64,000 bases of DNA from Verrucomicrobiales bacterium. GTDB taxonomy: Bacteria; Verrucomicrobiota; Verrucomicrobiia; Verrucomicrobiales; DEV007. The stretch spans positions 1 to 64,000 of the forward strand of contig JARGNG010000008.1 in assembly GCA_029213265.1 (NCBI GenBank). The letters are read 5' to 3'. A model generated the notes under the pieces. It saw only the letters and a list, made by a program, of their open reading frames with translations. It was not told the origin of the DNA and did not search any database. Numbering within the stretch: the first letter of the stretch is position 1; each line of letters opens with the position of its first letter. The position numbers were made by a program, and so were the translations under genes. Shown here piece by piece: positions 34,082 to 40,706 of the stretch.

Positions 34082-34876
34082 ATGAGACTCTCTCCCCTTT
34101 CCGCACTGCTCTTCCTTCTCCCCTTCACTGCGGAAGCCCAATGGAAAGTGATCGACGACAGCCCTGCGCAGAGTCCCGATTCTCCCCTCGTCTACGAGCG
34201 GAAGCTGGTGTCGAAAGAAGGCACCAGTGGATTTTTTGCCTCCAAACGGATCGATCTGATCTGGTTTCATGCCGACAAACACACCTTCCGGGTGATCGAC
34301 AACGGCGCCATCGCCAGCCCGATCTATCCCACTCTGGCCGCGGCAATGCAGGAAAACAACTGTCTCGCCGGCGTAAACGGGGGATTCTTTCTCAAAAACC
34401 ACGCCCCCTCCGGACTCATGGTGGCGCAGGGAACCTCGATCGGAACCTTTGGCCAGGGCAGCCTGCTTAGCGGCATCCTCCTTTCCAGCGGAAACCGGAA
34501 TCCCTATGTTTTGCGCCGGGCCGAATACGGTCCCAAGTACAAGCCAACCGACCTGATCCAGGCAGGACCGTTTCTGGTGGACCAGGGAGTTACCGTTCGC
34601 GGACTTTCACCGGAAAACTCGAGGCGCCGCACCTTCGTGATGCACGACGGCGGAAAGTGGTTTGCCCTCGGTCTCAGCGATTCCTTTACCCTCGCAGAAC
34701 TCGGGCAGGTTCTCGCGACCAAAAAGATTTCCCCGAACCGCACCATTCATCGGGCTCTGAACCTCGATGGGGGCACTTCCAGCGGACTCTACCTCAACCG
34801 CGGAGGGCGCACCGAGCCCATCCACGTGGAACCGTTCAAGACTGTTCGGAACTTCGTCGGGATCGTCGAGAGGTAG
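34082..34876 (+). CDS. Secreted phosphodiester glycosidase-like (NAGPA/DUF2233) protein
   Basis: The 264-residue protein has a signal peptide (1-19, ending AEAQ) and the NAGPA-type domain of mammalian uncovering enzyme and bacterial YigE/DUF2233 relatives. The hallmarks are AGVNGGFF (about 98-105), a central LIQAGPFLVDQG stretch, RRRTFVMHDGGKWFALG, and NLDGGTSSGLYLN (about 225-237). These enzymes cleave N-acetylglucosamine phosphodiesters, or analogous links, on the outside of the cytoplasmic membrane. The bacterial substrates are mostly unknown. It lies between the SahR-like gene and a sulfatase on the same strand, suggesting a glycan-processing role. Confidence 0.88.
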   Translation: MRLSPLSALLFLLPFTAEAQWKVIDDSPAQSPDSPLVYERKLVSKEGTSGFFASKRIDLIWFHADKHTFRVIDNGAIASPIYPTLAAAMQENNCLAGVNGGFFLKNHAPSGLMVAQGTSIGTFGQGSLLSGILLSSGNRNPYVLRRAEYGPKYKPTDLIQAGPFLVDQGVTVRGLSPENSRRRTFVMHDGGKWFALGLSDSFTLAELGQVLATKKISPNRTIHRALNLDGGTSSGLYLNRGGRTEPIHVEPFKTVRNFVGIVER

Positions 34877-34952
34877 GCGTCCCACCCATGGAAAAATCGG
34901 GATTGCGGCTTTCGCGCACCCGCGCTTCGATGATAGGTTTTTCGCTCACGCC

Positions 34953-36431
34953 ATGAAACGATTTCTCCTACCCCTGTTTCTCCTCTCTGTGCTCTCCCTC
35001 CAGGCAGAAGAGAAGACATCTCCCAACATTGTCTACATCATCTGCGATGACCTCGGTTATGGAGACATTCAGTGCCTCGCCCCTGAAACCAGTAAGATCC
35101 CGACTCCTCACGCCGACAAACTCGCCTCGGAAGGCATGATTTTCACGGATGCCCACTCGGGGTCTTCCGTTTGCTCCCCGACGCGCTACGGAATCATGAC
35201 GGGGCGTTATTCCTGGAGAACCCGCCTTCAGAAAGGCGTCGTCACCGGATTCGCACCCAGCCTCATTGTGAAGGAACGGCCCACCGTCGCCTCCTTCCTG
35301 AAGGACCACGGCTACGACACCGCAGCGGTCGGAAAATGGCATCTCGATTTTGAATATCTCGACCCGGAATCCGGCAAAGCGTACAAACAGAAGGACCACA
35401 AGACCCCACCGGTGGGAGCGACAATTCCGGACGGCCCCGTTCATCGCGGCTTTGATTACTACCACGGCTTTCACCACGCGCGGAATATGGAAGCGGTCAT
35501 CGAAAACGACCGGGTCATCGCTCATGATGAAGTGATCAACATGCTCCCGCGCCTCACCGAAAAATCAGTCGAGTACATCGACTCACGTGCCGGGCAGAAG
35601 AAGCCTTTTTTCCTCTATGTTCCGCTCGGCTCTCCCCACACCCCGATTGTTCCCTCTAAGGAATGGCAGGGCAAAAGTGGACTGGGAGCCTACGGAGATT
35701 TTGTGATGCAAACCGACCACGTCGTCGGGGAGATTTCCACCGCGCTCGAACGCAACGGCTTTGCGGAAAACACGCTCGTCATTTTCACGAGCGACAATGG
35801 CTGTTCCAAGGCAGCCGATATCAAAGGGCTCGCCGAACAGGGGCACATTGTAAGCGCTCACCTGCGGGGTTCCAAGGCCGACATCTGGGACGGCGGACAT
35901 CGCATTCCTTTTCTCGTCCGTTGGCCCGGCAAAGTAACACCCGGCTCAACGAGCGATCAGCTCATTTGTTTGACCGACCTTTTCGCGACGCTTTCCGAAA
36001 TTACCGGAGCACCCACTCCCGAAGGCAGTAGCGAGGACAGTGTGAGCTTTCTCCCCGCGCTCTCCGGCGAAAAAATTGTGTCGACGCGGAACGGAGTCAT
36101 TCATCATTCCTTTACCGGGCACTTTGCCTATCGCCAGGGCCCCTGGAAACTGCTTCTTGCCCGCGGATCCGGAGGATGGACCTCCCCCAAGGAGAATGAA
36201 GTGCCAAAGGACTCGCCCAAGGGCCAGCTCTATCATCTCGGAAAGGACATCGGGGAAACCAACAACCTCTATGAATCGAATCCGGAGAAGGTCGCTGAGC
36301 TGCTCACTTTGCTGGAAGAAGACGTCGCGAGAGGACGAAGCACCGAAGGACCGGAGTCAGACAATGACGTCGACGGGATCGTGCTTTGGAAAAGTGAACA
36401 AAAAGCCGGAAAGGGCAAAAAGAAGAAGTAA
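34953..36431 (+). CDS. Secreted sulfatase with Lys-rich C-terminus
   Basis: I start it at the ATG at 34953 because MKRFLLPLFLLSVLSLQAEE is a clean signal peptide. The frame is open upstream into the preceding gene, but that part is not conserved. The 492-residue sulfatase has CDDLGYGD for metal binding, the formylglycine signature C74-S-P-T-R-Y-G-I-M-T-G, VGKWHLDF and the late metal site FTSDNGCSKA. The last residues are Lys/Gly-rich (KAGKGKKKK). It probably desulfates a polysaccharide in the periplasm. It meets the pectate-lyase-like gene tail to tail with only four bases between stop codons and no obvious terminator. Confidence 0.93.
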   Translation: MKRFLLPLFLLSVLSLQAEEKTSPNIVYIICDDLGYGDIQCLAPETSKIPTPHADKLASEGMIFTDAHSGSSVCSPTRYGIMTGRYSWRTRLQKGVVTGFAPSLIVKERPTVASFLKDHGYDTAAVGKWHLDFEYLDPESGKAYKQKDHKTPPVGATIPDGPVHRGFDYYHGFHHARNMEAVIENDRVIAHDEVINMLPRLTEKSVEYIDSRAGQKKPFFLYVPLGSPHTPIVPSKEWQGKSGLGAYGDFVMQTDHVVGEISTALERNGFAENTLVIFTSDNGCSKAADIKGLAEQGHIVSAHLRGSKADIWDGGHRIPFLVRWPGKVTPGSTSDQLICLTDLFATLSEITGAPTPEGSSEDSVSFLPALSGEKIVSTRNGVIHHSFTGHFAYRQGPWKLLLARGSGGWTSPKENEVPKDSPKGQLYHLGKDIGETNNLYESNPEKVAELLTLLEEDVARGRSTEGPESDNDVDGIVLWKSEQKAGKGKKKK

Positions 36432-36435
36432 GAGG

Positions 36436-38307
36436 TCACTTGCTCAAATAGACCCAGGGCCGTTCCCGCAGTTCTTTCGTTTCCCCGGCCTGCGTTTCGG
36501 AAACCCAGAAGGACACCGGGCTCCGATTGAAATTGCGTTCATTGATGCCAAAGATCGCGGCGGTGCTGTCTTTGATCACGAAGGCCGGCACCGATTCCTC
36601 CCATCCGCTGTTGGAATAGAGAAAGACGCCGTTCACCTCAGTGTGCCCGCCCCCGGTCGTTTCGATGAGAGTTCCGAGACTCTCCGTTTTCAATCCGAGA
36701 ATCCAGAGTTTGCCTCCCGCGTTCCGGCACTTCACTCCTTTGCGCTCACTGTTCAGTTGGCGACACCAGGCGCTCTGGCCCGGCGCGACCCGGTCGAGGT
36801 GTCCACAAAAATCGTCGAGAAACAGGTCCCCCGTACCGTGCCCTTCGACGTTGAATCCGACGGTTGAGCTGACCACGAGCGTGCGTTTACTTTCCTGACG
36901 GATCAACAGAGGCAGTCCCCCGTATCGATGCGTCATTCGCTCGATCACGACGACAGGCGCATCGGGTAGCCCTCCCGGATGCTTGCCGTCGACGAGTTTC
37001 CAAACCGGAGTTCCCTCGGCCGTAAAGCGGCCCTCCAACCCGATGAGGCGTTGCACCGGACCGCGGATCAAGACCTCGCCGTCGAACCGGAAATTTGCGT
37101 CGGCAGGCAGGTAGATCGTTTTCTTACCGGAGTCGATCGCCTTCTGCAGAGCCGACGACGCATCGACCTTTCCCGTCGGGTCAGCTCCGAAAGTTACGAG
37201 ATTCGCCCAGTCTTTCGCAAGGTCGCCCCGGGGGACTTCCGGTGTTTCCTTGACCGGTAACAGCGCTACTTCACCGATGGAGGGGAAGGTTCCGTCGTTT
37301 TTCTTTCGAAACATCCCCGCCACGTTCTTGTGGGAGGTATCCATGGCGACAACCCCTTCTTTTTCAATATCCCCTTTGTCCCTGCCTTTGTCCGAATTAT
37401 CGACCGGCTTGCGATAGCTGAAAATTTCGATGTTCCGAAGATACAATTGCCGCTCATTCAGAATCGCCGTCTGATTGTGATTCGGATGCGGCGCGTGAAT
37501 ATGCGAATCGAGCAAGGTGACCGTACCCCAGGAATTCTTTTCGTTGTAGAGAGTTGTGCACCCGTTCTCGCTGACGAGCCCTCGCACAAAAATCATCTGG
37601 TGGTAATTCCACCAACCAAAACGACGCTGGTTGATCAAGCGGACATGCTCGAAGGTATTCGAGTTTACCGGCCACTTGGTGCTGATCCCGATCTCAAAAC
37701 CTTCGACGGTCAGATTGCGGACCAGCAAAGGGCCAATTTCATCAGCGTGACCAAGATCCAGCCCGATCTTCCCGGCGTCCTTTTCCGCCCGAATCGTGAC
37801 ATTGCGAATGCACCCCTGATTGCTGGCATTGAATTGCAGGCCAATCGCATTGCGATTGTTTTTTCCGATCTCGATTGTCAGATCACGAACTGCATTTCGA
37901 AACCGCTGCGCCGGTTTACTTCCTGTCCAGATGAGGGCTTTCGGTTTTTCATCCGAGAACCCGCGCGTGTTTTCCGGCAGGTGCAGCGTCGAGAGACCTT
38001 CCCCCGCTCCCTGGAGAATGGTGCGCTTCTGGTTGTTCGCACTTGAAGTCCCGGGCCACTTGAGCGTGTTACGGACCAGATACTTTCCCGGCGGCAGATA
38101 GATGATTCGATTCCCGCTCGGGTATTGATCGAGAGCTTCCTGAATCGCACCGGTATCGTCTTTGTTGTCATCCGGGATCGCCCCGAAATCGGTAACCTTG
38201 AGGACTCCTGCATCGTTCGGAAACAGGATTGGTTTCGGAACTTCCTCTGCCAGCGATACCGCAGCAAGAAAAAGGGCAGGAAAGATGGAAAAAAGGCAAG
38301 GTCTCAT
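36436..38307 (-). CDS. Secreted beta-helix protein with two pectate-lyase-3 modules
   Basis: I start it at the ATG at 38307 (MRPCLFSIFPALFLAAVSLAEE, signal peptide), giving 623 residues. Two modules of the Pectate_lyase_3/rhamnogalacturonase-epimerase type are visible by their opening signature: VTDFGAIPDDNKDDTGAIQEAL...IIYLPPGKYLV (about 38-85), and VTFGADPTGKVDASSALQKAID...TIYLPADANF (about 370-405). Between them lie right-handed beta-helix coils (NRNAIGLQFNASNQGCIRNV and similar). Such proteins bind or cleave acidic polysaccharides; no catalytic residues can be assigned with confidence. The convergent sulfatase and phosphodiester glycosidase suggest a small polysaccharide locus. Confidence 0.85.
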   Translation of the reverse strand: MRPCLFSIFPALFLAAVSLAEEVPKPILFPNDAGVLKVTDFGAIPDDNKDDTGAIQEALDQYPSGNRIIYLPPGKYLVRNTLKWPGTSSANNQKRTILQGAGEGLSTLHLPENTRGFSDEKPKALIWTGSKPAQRFRNAVRDLTIEIGKNNRNAIGLQFNASNQGCIRNVTIRAEKDAGKIGLDLGHADEIGPLLVRNLTVEGFEIGISTKWPVNSNTFEHVRLINQRRFGWWNYHQMIFVRGLVSENGCTTLYNEKNSWGTVTLLDSHIHAPHPNHNQTAILNERQLYLRNIEIFSYRKPVDNSDKGRDKGDIEKEGVVAMDTSHKNVAGMFRKKNDGTFPSIGEVALLPVKETPEVPRGDLAKDWANLVTFGADPTGKVDASSALQKAIDSGKKTIYLPADANFRFDGEVLIRGPVQRLIGLEGRFTAEGTPVWKLVDGKHPGGLPDAPVVVIERMTHRYGGLPLLIRQESKRTLVVSSTVGFNVEGHGTGDLFLDDFCGHLDRVAPGQSAWCRQLNSERKGVKCRNAGGKLWILGLKTESLGTLIETTGGGHTEVNGVFLYSNSGWEESVPAFVIKDSTAAIFGINERNFNRSPVSFWVSETQAGETKELRERPWVYLSK

Positions 38308-38617
38308 GCGTAGAGCAGAACCCAACAGGGTTCAATTATCGACCCAACCCTATCAGATCGCCTACCTGTCGTCCCAACCGAATACATGTCCGTCTCCGAT
38401 AGTCCAAATGGGCTGTGACCATAAACCCGGAGGATGGAATTTCCGATCCGGGTCGGAAGCTACGATCCCCGCTTCCGCGGCAAATGAGGCAGGAACCACA
38501 GATTTCGAACCGGAGTTCTCCGCGACTTCGAACGCCTAGCGGGTGCCTTCGTCGTCGTTTCGAAAACGACTTTGGTCTCCCGGATCCGACGACCGTTGAG
38601 GAAGTGGAAGCGTCGCC
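38308..38617. other. 310-base intergenic region with repeat copy 3 and two small palindromes
   Basis: No coding sequence is convincing here. It holds the third copy of the dispersed repeat (38324-38354), a near-perfect 18-bp palindrome TTCCGATCCGGGTCGGAA (38441-38458, one G:T pair), and a hairpin GTCGTTT-CGA-AAACGAC (38554-38570). It contains the promoter region of the beta-helix gene and the downstream region of the small Cys-rich gene. Confidence 0.6.
38324..38354. repeat. Dispersed palindromic repeat, copy 3 (diverged)
   Basis: AACAGGGTT (38324-38332), then CAATTATCGACCC, then AACCCTATC. It shares the AACAGGGTT arm and the GACCCAACCCT block of copy 2, but the second arm has lost the CTGTT end. 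Confidence 0.55.
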
Positions 38618-38938
38618 CTACTTCCCGAGTGTGACCTCGCTACCGGCGACAACACACTTCCAGGTGCGCTGCGTTCCGTCGGAATAACGATCGCGATAGG
38701 TGATGACTTTCACCTTGTAGGGAATCTTCCGACCGCAGGGGAGGCAATGCTGACGCGTTTCCCACTCCTTCTTGATTTTGCAGGTGTAATATTTAATCAC
38801 TCCCTTGTTCGGCTTGTAGTCGCCGAGGGTTTCGCACTTGTTCGCACGGCAGGGGCCGAAGAGTCCTGCTTCCGCCGTTGTAGCGAAAGCTTGCAGGGCG
38901 ACAGCGGTCAGCAAAAGAATGGTCCAGTGTTTCGTCAT
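38618..38938 (-). CDS. Small secreted Cys-containing protein of unknown function
   Basis: The 106 residues have a signal peptide (1-24, ending TAEAG). The mature chain is basic and contains six cysteines, in GPCRANKCETLGDYKP, YYTCKIKKEWETRQHCLPCGRK and RTWKCVV. Their spacing suggests disulfides or a metal site. Its aromatic, Lys-rich strands (IPYKVKVITYRDRYSDGT) look like a compact beta domain. I do not recognise a family. It is monocistronic on the minus strand. Confidence 0.7.
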   Translation of the reverse strand: MTKHWTILLLTAVALQAFATTAEAGLFGPCRANKCETLGDYKPNKGVIKYYTCKIKKEWETRQHCLPCGRKIPYKVKVITYRDRYSDGTQRTWKCVVAGSEVTLGK

Positions 38939-39016
38939 CGGTGAATTGAAGCAGTTCCTATCGAAATAAGATAATTGAGCGTTCTTGGCAACCCTTTATC
39001 TGCGGAGGAACGGGTC

Positions 39017-39562
39017 TCAATAAAGCACCTGAATCAATTCCACATCAAAAATCAGCGTCTGGTTCGGACCGATTTTCGGCGGCATTCCACGGGAGCCATA
39101 GGCCAGGTTCGGCGGAACGATGAAGCGATACTTGGCGCCCTCCCGCATCAGCGGGATCCCCTCCCGCCACCCGGCGATGACCTGATTGAGACCAAACGTA
39201 GCGGGCTGCCCGCGCTGAACCGAGCTGTCAAAAACCGTTCCGTTCGGGAGCGTCCCATGATAGTGGACTTTGACGCGCTGGTAGACAGAAGGGCGGCGAC
39301 CTGTGCCCTCGCGAATCACCTGATACTGCAGACCCGAGTAGGTTTTCTTCATCCCGGCAGACGCCGCAGGAGCGGCGGGAGCGGCGGGAGCCCCCTGGGT
39401 TGGATACGGTGTCGGAGCATTTGTATTCGCCGAGGACAGACTCGCCGGGTCGGCGGGTGTAACCGTCGGCGATTCGTAATCCGGTTCTTTCGTTTTGCAC
39501 CCGGTCATCGCGAGGGACGCGAGGGCAAGAGAGCAAATGGCTACATGGGAAAAGTGTTTCAT
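39017..39562 (-). CDS. FKBP-type peptidyl-prolyl isomerase lipoprotein
   Basis: I start it at the ATG at 39562, where MKHFSHVAICSLALASLAMTGC is a lipoprotein signal with lipobox. An Ala/Pro-rich linker (about 48-70) precedes the FKBP domain (about 75-181): YSGLQYQVIREGTG, VKVHYHGTLPNGTVFDSS, VIAGWREGIPLMREGAKYRFIVPPNLAYG, and the closing IFDVELIQV. The domain catalyses cis-trans prolyl isomerisation and would act in the periplasm, tethered to the membrane. A rhodanese-like gene lies 55 bases upstream, and lspA, whose product would process this very lipoprotein, lies in the same run. Confidence 0.93.
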   Translation of the reverse strand: MKHFSHVAICSLALASLAMTGCKTKEPDYESPTVTPADPASLSSANTNAPTPYPTQGAPAAPAAPAASAGMKKTYSGLQYQVIREGTGRRPSVYQRVKVHYHGTLPNGTVFDSSVQRGQPATFGLNQVIAGWREGIPLMREGAKYRFIVPPNLAYGSRGMPPKIGPNQTLIFDVELIQVLY

Positions 39563-39617
39563 GGGAGGGCCGCAAAATGGCAGACAACAGGCATGAGCGA
39601 AAGCGGAAAATATGGCG

Positions 39618-40172
39618 TCACTCTTCCGGCTCATAGCGCAGGTTCTCGTTCAACAGGCGTCCCCACAATTTGTTATAGGGATGAACCACCTTCGTGGGTT
39701 CTCCGGCGGGCTCCACCAAAGGCAGTCCTTCATTGGCCCACTGAAAAATTCCACCTTCGAGATGCTCCACGTTGGCGACCTTGCCACGCTGCAATTTCTC
39801 GGCAAATTCCGCTGAGCGAAATCCGAGCGCCCCGTAGACCAGGACGGTGTCCGGCTTTTTGTCCATCGAATCAACAGCCTCCGCGACCTCAGCCACTTTT
39901 GTGAAATGAAGAGCGCCCGGCAAATGGCTCACGGCAAATTCCGCCTCGGTCCTCGCATCGACAATCAACAGGGTCATGCTCGACGCCTGGTAGAGTTCCA
40001 CAGTCTTGGTCGACGCCGGTTTCACCCTGGGGAAGTCCCGCCTCACCTGGGCGATCGCATTCTCCATCGTCTGGATCGATTCAATCTTGGCGTAGCCGCA
40101 CTTTCCGGCCGCAAGGAGAACAAACGCCAGGGCAAACAACCCGGCCAACAAGAGAATCCCGCGCGTGCTCAT
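39618..40172 (-). CDS. Membrane-anchored rhodanese-like protein lacking the catalytic cysteine
   Basis: The 184 residues have an N-terminal signal-anchor (5-22) and a rhodanese fold (about 55-150): LLIVDARTEAEFAVSHLPGALHF, then the active-site loop LVYGALGFRSAEFAEKL, then HLEGGIFQWANEGLPLV. In active sulfurtransferases the loop begins with Cys (C-x4-R-S); here that position is Gly114. A sulfur-transfer reaction is therefore unlikely, and a binding or regulatory role is more plausible. It lies 12 bases downstream of lspA on the same strand, so it is probably co-transcribed with ileS-lspA. Confidence 0.88.
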   Translation of the reverse strand: MSTRGILLLAGLFALAFVLLAAGKCGYAKIESIQTMENAIAQVRRDFPRVKPASTKTVELYQASSMTLLIVDARTEAEFAVSHLPGALHFTKVAEVAEAVDSMDKKPDTVLVYGALGFRSAEFAEKLQRGKVANVEHLEGGIFQWANEGLPLVEPAGEPTKVVHPYNKLWGRLLNENLRYEPEE

Positions 40173-40184
40173 CGTTTCAAAGAC

Positions 40185-40706
40185 TTACTCCGCCTGTTCC
40201 GTCGGCTGGCGAAAGGCGGAGATAATGAGCAGGCCCGCTGCGATGCAAATACACGAGTCAGCGACGTTAAAGGAGGGAAAGTGACCGCCTGAGGAGGGAA
40301 ACAGCTTTCCATAGAACGGGGGAAGAAAGTCGAGAAAATCGACGACGTAGCCACGCCCTGGGAGAGCCCGGTCGAAAAGATTTCCTGCGATCCCACTCAC
40401 CAGCAGAGACGCCGCGACTTTGGAAATTCGATCGGGAAAGGCGCCCTTTTTCCAGAAGAGGATAATCGCCGTCACTGCGACAATACCGATCGTCCCGAAG
40501 ATCCAGTTGGCGTAGGGATTGCCGTTGAACATTCCAAAGGCCATTCCGGTGTTGTGAACCCGAACGATGTTGAAGAAGTCAGGAATGACTTCGATCATTC
40601 TCTGAGGGCCGGCTTCGCGGGGATCCGGAAACGCCCGCACAATCCAGAGCTTTGATACCTGGTCGAGCAGGAAGAGCGGCAGACTCAGATAGAGAAACAG
40701 CCTCAT
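40185..40706 (-). CDS. lspA: Lipoprotein signal peptidase (signal peptidase II)
   Basis: Removes signal peptides from diacylglyceryl-modified prolipoproteins. I start it at the ATG at 40706 (MRLFLYLSLPLFLLDQVSKLW), 173 residues. It overlaps the ileS stop codon by 4 bases, a common and conserved ileS-lspA coupling. Four transmembrane helices are visible, with NTGMAFGMF and the two catalytic Asp regions GNLFDRALPGRGYVVDFLDF and FNVADSCICIAAG. Its substrates include the many lipoproteins in this window. Confidence 0.96.
   Translation of the reverse strand: MRLFLYLSLPLFLLDQVSKLWIVRAFPDPREAGPQRMIEVIPDFFNIVRVHNTGMAFGMFNGNPYANWIFGTIGIVAVTAIILFWKKGAFPDRISKVAASLLVSGIAGNLFDRALPGRGYVVDFLDFLPPFYGKLFPSSGGHFPSFNVADSCICIAAGLLIISAFRQPTEQAE

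Noticed and set aside
34767-34952. Upstream extension of the third sulfatase into the phosphodiester-glycosidase gene
   Set aside because: The extension is out-of-frame sequence of the preceding gene, and the internal ATG starts a clear signal peptide.
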